Shown here in pieces: positions 17,712-24,766 of a stretch of DNA of 64,000 nucleotides (within the stretch, counting starts at the first letter, position 1; each line of letters opens with the position of its first letter). Origin of the DNA: Knoellia sp. Soil729. Lineage in GTDB: Bacteria > Actinomycetota > Actinomycetes > Actinomycetales > Dermatophilaceae. The notes under the pieces were generated by a model, which was given only the letters and a program-made list of their open reading frames with translations, had not been told where the DNA came from and made no database searches. The translations under genes and the position numbers were made by a program. Location of the stretch: assembly GCF_001427985.1 (NCBI RefSeq), contig NZ_LMSA01000002.1:977175-1041174 (forward strand), written 5' to 3'.

Positions 17712-19106
17712 TCAACCTTCGTCGGGGAGCCGCCCGTTCGGGTAGGTCGCGCGCAGCTCGTCAGCGGTGGGAGCGTGCCGCTCCCGCGCCTCCGCCGGGA
17801 GGAGCTCGCTGATCGCCGACATGATGCGCTTCGTGTCGGCGGCGGGTGAGCGGTACTTCAGCTCGACCGGCTCCCCCACCCGGATCGTCACGGTCGGCGG
17901 GTTGGTGAGGTTGAGCAGGTGGGGCATGGACGAGGACCGCGGCCAGACCTTGTCGGTGCCCCACATGCCGACGGGGATGACCGGCGCCCGGCTGACGGCT
18001 GCGAGGCGGGCTGCACCGGTCTTGCCCTTGAGCACGGGGTCGAAGAACGCCGCGCCGCGCGGGATGGTCCCCTGCGGGAGCAGCCCGACCATCTCGCCTC
18101 CCTCGAGGGCGAGGGCCGCCATGTCATAGGACTCCGTCGCTCCCTCCCCCCGGTCGACCCTGATGCCACCCGCGGCCGAGATGAACGAGCCGAGCACGGG
18201 GACCTCGAACAGCTCCTTCTTGCCGAGCACGCGAGCGGTGCGCCCGGACTTGCGGACCACGTTGGCCATGGCGATGGCGTCGAAGTAGCTGCGGTGGTTG
18301 CCCACGAGGATGGCCGGACCGTGACGGGGGATGTTCTCGACACCCTGGATGTCGAAGCGGGCGCAGGGGAACCACGTCGAGCGCAGCGCCTCGAGGACGA
18401 ACCTCTGCAGCTCGATCCCCACGACGGGGATCTTGAGCACGCCCGGCGACACGTCGAAGTGCACGATCGGCCAACGGCGAGCCACGGCATACATCGTCAG
18501 TCTGGGATCGGGGTTGACGGCGGCGGGCTGCCCGACGGCCTCGAGGAGTGGTGCGTCGAAGATCGAGTCCGAGTAGGCGTAGCTCTCGGCGAGGTCGATG
18601 TCGTGCTGGGCGGCGAAGTACCGCACGGCCGTGAGCTTGCCGGTCGACCAGACGAACGGGCCGCGGATCGAGCCGTCGAAGCGACCGTCCTCCTTGGTGC
18701 CGTAGCGCGTCGCGAGGACGTCGTCGAAGCCCAGCCGGTCGGCGAGCGGCTTGATGAGGTGTTCCGGCGTCGTCGTGGCCATGACCACCCGACGCCCCTC
18801 GGCCTTGTGCTGCTCGATGAGGGCGAGGGCGAAGGGGTGGACGAGCTCGGCGATGACCTCGGCGGCCCGGGCAGCCGCGTCGTCGAAGCTGTGCTGGTCC
18901 TTGCCGCGCGCGACGAGCGTCGCCTGGCGGGCGAGGAGGATCGAGGGCAGGTTCTCGCCGACGAGGTCGAAGGCCTTGAAGAGCAGCCCCTGGCCGGGCA
19001 GGGAGCGAGGCACGAGGCCGAGGTCGACCATCGCCCGGGTGAGGTGCGGTCCGGTGCCGCCCTGGAGCAGGGTGCGGTCGAGGTCGAAGAACGCGGCGCC
19101 GGGCAT
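17712..19106 (-). CDS. Fusion: HAD-IB phosphatase plus 1-acylglycerol-3-phosphate acyltransferase
   Basis: This is a 464-residue bifunctional protein. The N-terminal half (1-210) is a HAD-IB hydrolase: nucleophile motif FFDLDRTLLQGG, VMATTTPEH, and AYSDSIFDAPLLEAVG with the acidic metal motif. The C-terminal half (240-440) is a PlsC-like acyltransferase: HX4D box NHRSYFDAIA near 269, GGIRVDRG, and LLPQGTIPRG, where the usual EGT is QGT. Such fusions occur in actinobacteria and may couple phosphatidate synthesis and dephosphorylation. The ATG at 19106 is preferred to a GTG at 19112. It diverges from the patatin gene. Confidence 0.87.
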   Translation of the reverse strand: MPGAAFFDLDRTLLQGGTGPHLTRAMVDLGLVPRSLPGQGLLFKAFDLVGENLPSILLARQATLVARGKDQHSFDDAAARAAEVIAELVHPFALALIEQHKAEGRRVVMATTTPEHLIKPLADRLGFDDVLATRYGTKEDGRFDGSIRGPFVWSTGKLTAVRYFAAQHDIDLAESYAYSDSIFDAPLLEAVGQPAAVNPDPRLTMYAVARRWPIVHFDVSPGVLKIPVVGIELQRFVLEALRSTWFPCARFDIQGVENIPRHGPAILVGNHRSYFDAIAMANVVRKSGRTARVLGKKELFEVPVLGSFISAAGGIRVDRGEGATESYDMAALALEGGEMVGLLPQGTIPRGAAFFDPVLKGKTGAARLAAVSRAPVIPVGMWGTDKVWPRSSSMPHLLNLTNPPTVTIRVGEPVELKYRSPAADTKRIMSAISELLPAEARERHAPTADELRATYPNGRLPDEG

Positions 19107-19149
19107 GGCCACACCCTAGGACCCTTTCCCTGCCGCCTAGTCTGGCCAG

Positions 19150-19965
19150 ATGACGACGACCGCGTTCGTGCTCGGCGGCGGCGGGGTCCTCGGCACGACC
19201 CAGGTCGGGATGCTGCGGGCCCTGGCGGAGCAGGGGGTGCGCCCCGACCTCGTCCTCGGCACGAGCATCGGCGCCCTCAACGGCGCCTTCGTCGCCGCGG
19301 ACCCCTCCGTCGAGGGCATTCGGACCCTCGCCGACATGTGGCAGGACGTCGGGTCCAGCGGCATCTTCCTCGACAACCCCATGAAGTCGGCCGCCCGCAT
19401 CGCGCGCTTCCGCACTCACGTGCTGTCGAGCGCACCGCTGCGCACGATTCTCGACGAGCACCTGCCGGTCGACCGGTTCGAGGAGCTCGCGGTCGACTTC
19501 CAGTGCGTGGCCGCGTGCATCGAGACGGCCGACTCGCAGTGGTTCTCGACCGGCGCGCTCGTCGACCCGGTCGTCGCGTCGTGCTCCGTGCCGGGGCTCT
19601 TCCCGGCGGTCCAGATCGAGGGTCGGCACTACCTCGACGGTGGGCTGGTGCACTCGATTCCCGTCGGTCGCGCCCTGCAGCTCGGGGCCACGCGGATCTT
19701 CGTCCTCCAGGTCGGTCGCATCGAGCAGCCCCTCGTACCCCCGCGCCGGCCGTGGGAGGTCGGGGTCGTCGCCTTCGAGATCGCCCGGCGGCACCGCTTT
19801 GTCCACGAGATGGCCGACATCCCCGACGACGTCGAGGTCCACGTGCTGCCCAGCGGCGCGCCCGAGACCCCGTCGGTGTCCCTGGGCTACGGACGGACCT
19901 CGCGGCTGCGCGAGAGGGCCGACCAGGCGTATGCCGCGACGACGGCCTACCTCTCCCCACCCTGA
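19150..19965 (+). CDS. Patatin-like phospholipase
   Basis: This is a 271-residue patatin-fold lipid acyl hydrolase. The oxyanion glycine-rich loop is LGGGGVLGTTQVG (8-20), the nucleophile is Ser39 in GTSIG, and the catalytic Asp is in YLDGGLVHS near 163, giving the Ser-Asp dyad. There is no signal peptide, so it acts in the cytoplasm or at the inner membrane face. It lies between two PlsC-like genes and is divergent from the HAD-acyltransferase fusion. Phospholipid turnover or remodelling is the likely role. Confidence 0.88.
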   Translation: MTTTAFVLGGGGVLGTTQVGMLRALAEQGVRPDLVLGTSIGALNGAFVAADPSVEGIRTLADMWQDVGSSGIFLDNPMKSAARIARFRTHVLSSAPLRTILDEHLPVDRFEELAVDFQCVAACIETADSQWFSTGALVDPVVASCSVPGLFPAVQIEGRHYLDGGLVHSIPVGRALQLGATRIFVLQVGRIEQPLVPPRRPWEVGVVAFEIARRHRFVHEMADIPDDVEVHVLPSGAPETPSVSLGYGRTSRLRERADQAYAATTAYLSPP

Positions 19966-19968
19966 CCC

Positions 19969-20052
19969 CACCTTCCCCGCCTGAAGTGGGTTTCTCTCAC
20001 TTCGCCTGACCGCCGCCGTCAAGCGAAGTGAGAGGTTCCGCAGCGAAGTCGG
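19969..20052 (-). repeat. 84-nt hairpin repeat, copy A
   Basis: This is the first of three gap-free copies of an 84-nt element (others at 40631-40714 and 41114-41197), here on the minus strand. Its core is an inverted repeat CTCTCACTTCGC/GCGAAGTGAGAG around a GGCGGCGG-type loop, with a conserved tail ACCCACTTCAGGCGGGGAAG. It begins just after the patatin stop. It could act as a transcription terminator and looks like a REP-like interspersed element. Confidence 0.85.
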
Positions 20053-20077
20053 TGCGCGGACGGCATACGCTCACGCC

Positions 20078-21091
20078 ATGGGAATGGCCGGAATCCCCAC
20101 GCCGCCGCCGCTCGCGCGCCGCATCCTCCCCTTCGTGTGGCCCGTCGGCGCCGCTGCCCTCACCGGGCTGGCGACGCCGGTCATCGTGGCGGGCGCGTTC
20201 CACTCGTTCGTCGACAGGCGGGCGCGGCTGTTCCGCGTGAGTGTGCTCGGCGTCGGGCTCATCTGGGTCGACGTGCGGATGCTCATGGAGTGCTGGCGGC
20301 TCTCCCTCAAGGACCCGCACGGTCAGGGGCCCACCTGGGAGGACGACCACGAGGCGGTGTTCCTCGCCGGCCTCAACCGGGCGATGATCCTGGCCAAGAA
20401 GTGGGCCGGGTTCGAGGTGGTCCTCGACGGGCGCATGCACTTCGGCTCGGACTCGTCGCCGCTGGTGGCCTTTGCCCGGCATGCCGGCCCCGGCGACTCC
20501 GTGGCGCTTGCCTGGCTGCTCGGCCACACGGCCGGGCGGATGCCGAAGATCGTTCTCGCAGAGGCACTCCGCTGGGACCCGACCGTCGATGCGTTGCTCA
20601 CCCGGATGCGGTCCTACTTCGTCCCGTCACGCACCGGCGCCGGTGACGACCGCGTGGCCGGCGTGCGCGAGCTGGCGCGCGGCCTCAAGTACGACGACGT
20701 CCTGCTGCTCTTCCCGGAGGGCCAGAACTTCTCCCCCGACCGGCGGCGCCGGCTCATCGACCGGATGCGCGACGCGGGTCAGGAGCTGCGCGTCCGGCGG
20801 GCCATCTCGTTGTGGAACACGTTGCCGCCCCGGACCCGTGGCGTCATCGCGGTCCTCGACGAACGCCCCGATGCCGACGTGATGATCGTCGGGCATGCCG
20901 GCTTCGGGCAGCTCACGTCACCCAAGGAGATCTGGGACGCGATCCCGTTCACCGGGCGCCCGTTCCTCGTGCGAACCCACACGTATGCCGCGTCGCAGGT
21001 TCCCGACGACGCTGCGGCCATCGAGGCGTGGATCGACGACGAGTGGTCGGCCATCGACGCCTGGGTCACGTCCGTCGAGGGTCAGGGCTGA
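20078..21091 (+). CDS. PlsC-like phospholipid/glycerol acyltransferase
   Basis: This 337-residue protein has two N-terminal hydrophobic segments (VGAAALTGLATPVIVAG and FRVSVLGVGLIWV). A divergent PlsC domain follows, with the HX4D motif as ARHAGPGDS near residue 134 and the second substrate motif LLFPEGQNFSPDR near 212. It probably transfers acyl groups to lysophospholipid at the membrane. It follows patatin with the 84-nt repeat between them. The octamer CGGCATAC lies about 10 bp upstream of its ATG. Confidence 0.75.
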   Translation: MGMAGIPTPPPLARRILPFVWPVGAAALTGLATPVIVAGAFHSFVDRRARLFRVSVLGVGLIWVDVRMLMECWRLSLKDPHGQGPTWEDDHEAVFLAGLNRAMILAKKWAGFEVVLDGRMHFGSDSSPLVAFARHAGPGDSVALAWLLGHTAGRMPKIVLAEALRWDPTVDALLTRMRSYFVPSRTGAGDDRVAGVRELARGLKYDDVLLLFPEGQNFSPDRRRRLIDRMRDAGQELRVRRAISLWNTLPPRTRGVIAVLDERPDADVMIVGHAGFGQLTSPKEIWDAIPFTGRPFLVRTHTYAASQVPDDAAAIEAWIDDEWSAIDAWVTSVEGQG

Positions 21092-21109
21092 TCCAGAGGG
21101 GTCATGATC

Positions 21110-21134
21110 TGCGCCGGTCGCGCGCCCGGCGCAG
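21110..21134. repeat. GCGCCGG palindrome, copy 1
   Basis: The near-palindrome built on GCGCCGGTCGCGCGCCCGGC lies between two convergent genes. It is repeated, slightly altered, at 21181-21204, and in perfect form at 23354-23377. It probably forms a bidirectional terminator hairpin. Confidence 0.6.
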
Positions 21135-21180
21135 AGGCTGACCAAGGGCGGTCCCATGCGGACGCCGGTCACCAACATGA

Positions 21181-21204
21181 GCGCCGGTCGCGCGCCCGGA
21201 GCAG
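21181..21204. repeat. GCGCCGG palindrome, copy 2 (degenerate)
   Basis: This is the second copy in the same convergent gap (GCGCCGGTCGCGCGCCCGGA). One arm has changed C to A, which weakens the stem. The 70-bp spacing between copies suggests a tandem REP-like pair. Confidence 0.55.
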
Positions 21205-21280
21205 AATCCGAGCACCTGGACACCCGGCATACCGGCGTGTCGTGCGCATTGCGGGGGAATTGGTGAGAAAGGTACGCGGG

Positions 21281-22213
21281 TCAGGGGCGGCGCAGGGAGT
21301 GCAGCCACGTCCGCGCGGCGCTGAAGTCGGCGTCGCCGGTGAGCGGCGCGACCTGGACCTGGGCGCCGTCCTCGCGGGGGTAGGACCCGAGGAAGCGCAC
21401 CTCGGCGCACACCCGCTTCAGCCCCATGAGTGCCTCGCCGACGCGCTCGTCCAGCACGTGCCCCTCGAAGTCGATCGAGAAGCAGTACGACCCGAGCGTC
21501 GACTTCGTCGGGCGCGACTCGAGCCGCGTCATGTTGATGCCGCGCACCGCGAACTGCTCGAGCAGCTCGAGCAACCCACCCGCCCGGTCGTCGCGCTGGA
21601 ACAGCATCACGGTGGTCTTGTCGGCGCCGGTTCGCTCCGGCAAGGAGCCGGGGCGCGCCACGAGGACGAAGCGCGTCACCGCCCCAGCCTGGTCACCGAT
21701 GTCCTCGGCAAGCACCTCGAGGCCATGGTTCGCGGCCGCGATCGGAGCGCACACGGCTGCGTCATAACCCTGCTCGACCTCCCCGACCAGACCCGCAGCC
21801 GCGGCCGCTGTCGACAACGTCGGGATGTAGACCGCTGACGGAAGGTTCGCGTCCATCCAGCCGCGCACCTGCGCCCAGGCGTGCGAGTGGGTGCCGACGG
21901 AGCGGATGTCCGCGAGCGGCATACCGGCACGAGCGGCCAGCACGAACGTGATCGGCACGTTGACCTCGCCGATCACGACGAGCGGGTCACCCGAAGCCAA
22001 AGCGTCCAGCGTGGCTGATACCCCGCCCTCCACCGAGTTCTCGATCGGCACCATCGCGGCGTCGATCTCGCTGCGCCGCAACGCCTCCAGTGCCGAGTCC
22101 ACCGAGCCGAACGGCACCTGCTCACCTTCGTGCGACGCCGCCCACGACAGGAGCGCCATCTGGGTGAACGTCCCCTCGGGTCCCAGGTAGCCGTAGCGGG
22201 TGGTCGGGCTCAT
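21281..22213 (-). CDS. pheA: Prephenate dehydratase
   Basis: This 310-residue enzyme converts prephenate to phenylpyruvate for phenylalanine synthesis. It starts YGYLGPEGTFTQMALLSW and has PIENSVEGGVSATLD, then the catalytic TRF motif in AVTRFVLVARP. A C-terminal ACT domain (about 205-290) carries ESRPTKSTLGSYCFSIDFEG, the phenylalanine-sensing site, so feedback inhibition is expected. It is a stand-alone PDT-ACT without chorismate mutase, as in other actinobacteria. It overlaps the upstream DUF4446 gene by 4 bp. Confidence 0.95.
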   Translation of the reverse strand: MSPTTRYGYLGPEGTFTQMALLSWAASHEGEQVPFGSVDSALEALRRSEIDAAMVPIENSVEGGVSATLDALASGDPLVVIGEVNVPITFVLAARAGMPLADIRSVGTHSHAWAQVRGWMDANLPSAVYIPTLSTAAAAAGLVGEVEQGYDAAVCAPIAAANHGLEVLAEDIGDQAGAVTRFVLVARPGSLPERTGADKTTVMLFQRDDRAGGLLELLEQFAVRGINMTRLESRPTKSTLGSYCFSIDFEGHVLDERVGEALMGLKRVCAEVRFLGSYPREDGAQVQVAPLTGDADFSAARTWLHSLRRP

Positions 22214-22626
22214 GATTGCCTGCCTGTCCGCGCTGCACTGAGCGCCTGCTGCTCCTCGGGGGTGAGGGTCGCGTCCGAGCCGCCCTCGGTGATGCCCTTG
22301 GCATAGGTCCGGGACTCGCCGCGTGCGTGGATCGAGGAGAGCACCACGCCATCACCCCGGTCGTCGACGATGGCCGCGCTGAAGCTCAGCCTCCCACCCA
22401 TGTCACCGAACGCGTCGTAGCGCACGACCGCCACGTGCCGCAGCGCCTGGCCGATGTCCGCGCGCAGCGCCTCGAGGTCACCAGCGCCGACGGGCCGCTG
22501 CCGCTCGAGGGAGTCGACGCGGGCACGCAACCGGACGATCGCGAGCACCAGCGCGACGATGACGGCCACCGGGAGCAGCACGACGACGAGGAAGACCAGC
22601 ACCTCGGCGGGGTGGGGGGCGAACAT
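22210..22626 (-). CDS. DUF4446-family membrane-anchored protein
   Basis: This 138-residue protein has one N-terminal membrane helix (VLVFLVVVLLPVAVIVALVLAIV) and a short coiled stretch (RLRARVDSLERQ). The conserved DUF4446 core is VVRYDAFGDMGGRLSFSAA, DGVVLSSIHARGESRTY and LTPEEQQAL. The function of DUF4446 is unknown. It overlaps pheA by ATGA. The octamer GTATGCCG sits about 11 bp upstream of its ATG. Confidence 0.82.
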   Translation of the reverse strand: MFAPHPAEVLVFLVVVLLPVAVIVALVLAIVRLRARVDSLERQRPVGAGDLEALRADIGQALRHVAVVRYDAFGDMGGRLSFSAAIVDDRGDGVVLSSIHARGESRTYAKGITEGGSDATLTPEEQQALSAARTGRQS

Positions 22627-22708
22627 GACGGCCAGCGTATGCCGTGTGCTCCCGACCCGCGGACCCGTCCACCTGGCGTCCCACCGGGCTCGTAGGCTCG
22701 GCCTCACC

Positions 22709-23326
22709 ATGGGCTTCGACTTCACCACCATCGCCATCGTGTTCGCGACGATCTTCGTCGTCGAGCTGCCGGACAAGACCTTCATCGCGACGCTCGTCAT
22801 GGCGACGCGCTTCCGCCCGCTGCTCGTCTGGATCGGCGTCGTCGCCGCGTTCTTCGTGCAGACGCTGGTGGCGGTCGCCATCGGTGGCGTGCTCTCGCAG
22901 CTGCCCAAGAGGCCGATCGAGATCTTCGCCGCGCTGATGTTCCTCATCGGCGGCGTGCTCCTGCTGCGCGGGGCAGGCAAGGCCGACGAGGAGGAGGCCG
23001 AGACCGAGGAGGAGTTCGGCGAGAAGGCCGGCGCCGGTCAGCGGGCCGGCTGGAAGGTCGTGACGTTCTGCTTCACGGTCCTGTTCCTCGCCGAGTGGGG
23101 GGACCTGTCGCAGATCCTCACCGCCTCGATGGTGCTGCGCTTCGACGAACCCGTGTCGGTGTTCCTTGGTGCGTTCCTTGCGCTCGCGGCCGTCTCGGGC
23201 CTTGCGGCGGTGCTCGGGCGCACGCTGCTCAAGCGCATCAGGCTCTCGACGATCCGTCGTGTCGGTGGCGGCGTCTGTCTCATCCTTGCCGCGGTGAGCG
23301 TCCTGCAGATCGCGGGCGCCTTCTGA
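22709..23326 (+). CDS. TMEM165/GDT1 (UPF0016) family cation transporter
   Basis: This 205-residue membrane protein has six helices in two repeats. The family's two acidic signature motifs appear as VVELPDKTFIATLV and AEWGDLSQILTA; the canonical form is ExGD(K/R). Here the first lost Gly and the second lost Lys, as I recall for other actinobacterial members. An acidic loop (DEEEAETEEEFGEK) joins the halves. Family members move Mn2+ or Ca2+ and protons. The ATG at 22709 directly precedes the first helix. The gene ends at a perfect palindrome in a convergent gap. Confidence 0.85.
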   Translation: MGFDFTTIAIVFATIFVVELPDKTFIATLVMATRFRPLLVWIGVVAAFFVQTLVAVAIGGVLSQLPKRPIEIFAALMFLIGGVLLLRGAGKADEEEAETEEEFGEKAGAGQRAGWKVVTFCFTVLFLAEWGDLSQILTASMVLRFDEPVSVFLGAFLALAAVSGLAAVLGRTLLKRIRLSTIRRVGGGVCLILAAVSVLQIAGAF

Positions 23327-23353
23327 GCCCGAGCCCGACGGGCCGCCCACCTT

Positions 23354-23377
23354 TGCGCCGGTCGCGCGACCGGCGCA
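23354..23377. terminator. Perfect 24-bp palindrome, likely bidirectional terminator
   Basis: The arms TGCGCCGGTCGC and GCGACCGGCGCA form an uninterrupted 12-bp stem. They are bracketed by outer arms CCACCT and AGGTGG. The palindrome fills the 55-bp gap between two convergent genes. The same family occurs twice at 21.1 kb. Confidence 0.7.
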
Positions 23378-23381
23378 GAAG

Positions 23382-24668
23382 TCAGGTGGTGGCGGCCGGC
23401 TCAGCCACACGTTCGACCGGGACCTGAGCGGCAACGCCGGGGTCGCGGTTGACCCACCAGAGGAGCCCGAGCGCGACCAGCCCGCCCGCGACGTCGGCGT
23501 TCTGCAGGATGCGGCCGGGCAGCTCGGGCCAGTCCGGGTGGTTGAGCCACGAGATCCCCCACCACGGCATCCGCATGAGGAACCACGCACCGACGACCAG
23601 TCCGGCGACGAGACGACGCGAGCGCCACCAGGCGTCCGCGTCCGCCCGTGAGCGCTTCCACGGCTGCGCCCCGAGGAGGGCGAGGATCACGACCACGACC
23701 CAGTGGAAGTGGTGGATCCACGCCACCGGTGACAGCAGGCAGGCCAGGAGCCCGACGACCGCGACCTCACCGATGGAGTCGTCGCGCTGCCACAGCTCGC
23801 GGGCCAGCCGGAACCCTAACACCCCGACGATGGCCACCAGCACCAGCCAGATCACCGTCCCGAGCACCCCCTCGGGCCCGACGCGCAGCAGGAAGCCACG
23901 CATCGACTGGTTCGACGTGCCGAAGTTGGGGCCGAGCCGGGCGGGGTCCTGCAGCGCCCCTCCCCAGAACGCGAACGACGCCTCGGGCAGCAGCACCCAC
24001 GCCCCCAGCGTCACACCCACCGCGGTCCCGACCGCCGTCATGGCCTCACGCCAGCGCCGGCACACCAGGTAGTGGATGACGAAGACACCGGGCGTGAGCT
24101 TGATGGACATCGCGATGCCGACGAGCACCCCGGCGGGCACCCGCCGCAGCAGTCCCGGTCGTGGCCGCCGCAGGTCCATGAGGCAGGCCAGCACCATGAA
24201 GGCGTTGACCTGCCCGAAGCGGATCCCGTCCGAGACGGGGTGCAGCCACAGCATCGGCGCGGTCAGCGCCGCCAACGCCAGCGGCACCCACGGTCCGGCA
24301 CGAGAGATGAGCCGCCACCCGGCATACCAGACGATCGCGGTCGTGGCCGCGACCTGGGCGGCCGTCCAGAGCCAGCCGACCACGCCGAAGGGCAGCCACG
24401 CCAACGGCATCGCGAGGATCGCCGCGAACGGCGGGTAGGTGAACGGCAGCAGCTGCGGCGCCTCGGTCATCGCCGCATAGATCGGGCGCCCCGTGAGGAT
24501 CGAGACGCCGGCATCGCGATAGACCTCGACGTCGACCTGCCACTGGTCCATCGGCCAGAACACGAGGTAGCGCAGCACGGCCGGCACAGCGGCGAGAGCG
24601 ATGACCGCGACAGCGAGCGGCCACTGCCAGCGCACGGAGCGCCGGGGCGCCGGTTTCGTCGTGGTCAC
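23382..24668 (-). CDS. GT87 (DUF2029)-type polyprenyl-phosphate mannosyltransferase-like membrane protein
   Basis: This is a 428-residue multispanning GT-C glycosyltransferase with about 10 helices. Family marks are DVEVYRDAGVSILTGRPIY (with the catalytic Asp in the first loop), LLPFTYPPFAAILAMPL, FGQVNAFMVLACLMD and SNQSMRGFLLR. Members transfer mannose or arabinose from polyprenyl phosphate to cell-envelope glycans on the outer face. The GTG at 24668 is chosen because upstream residues are unlike protein and overlap the divergent gene. The octamer lies about 16 bp upstream of the start. Confidence 0.85.
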   Translation of the reverse strand: MTTTKPAPRRSVRWQWPLAVAVIALAAVPAVLRYLVFWPMDQWQVDVEVYRDAGVSILTGRPIYAAMTEAPQLLPFTYPPFAAILAMPLAWLPFGVVGWLWTAAQVAATTAIVWYAGWRLISRAGPWVPLALAALTAPMLWLHPVSDGIRFGQVNAFMVLACLMDLRRPRPGLLRRVPAGVLVGIAMSIKLTPGVFVIHYLVCRRWREAMTAVGTAVGVTLGAWVLLPEASFAFWGGALQDPARLGPNFGTSNQSMRGFLLRVGPEGVLGTVIWLVLVAIVGVLGFRLARELWQRDDSIGEVAVVGLLACLLSPVAWIHHFHWVVVVILALLGAQPWKRSRADADAWWRSRRLVAGLVVGAWFLMRMPWWGISWLNHPDWPELPGRILQNADVAGGLVALGLLWWVNRDPGVAAQVPVERVAEPAATT

Positions 24669-24766
24669 GCGCCCATTGTGTCGGTATGCCGTCCGCCCCC
24701 CATCTCCAGATCCCCTCCAGATGCTGGGCAGGGAGCCTCCACAGGCGCCCCCGTAGGATCCCTGAG

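Noticed and set aside
13323-17849. Very long open frames on the plus strand opposite the efe genes and the SNF2 helicase (up to 889 codons)
   Set aside because: They are antisense to clear genes, rich in Gly/Arg/Asp/Val/Glu, and have no domains. Open antisense frames are expected at this G+C.
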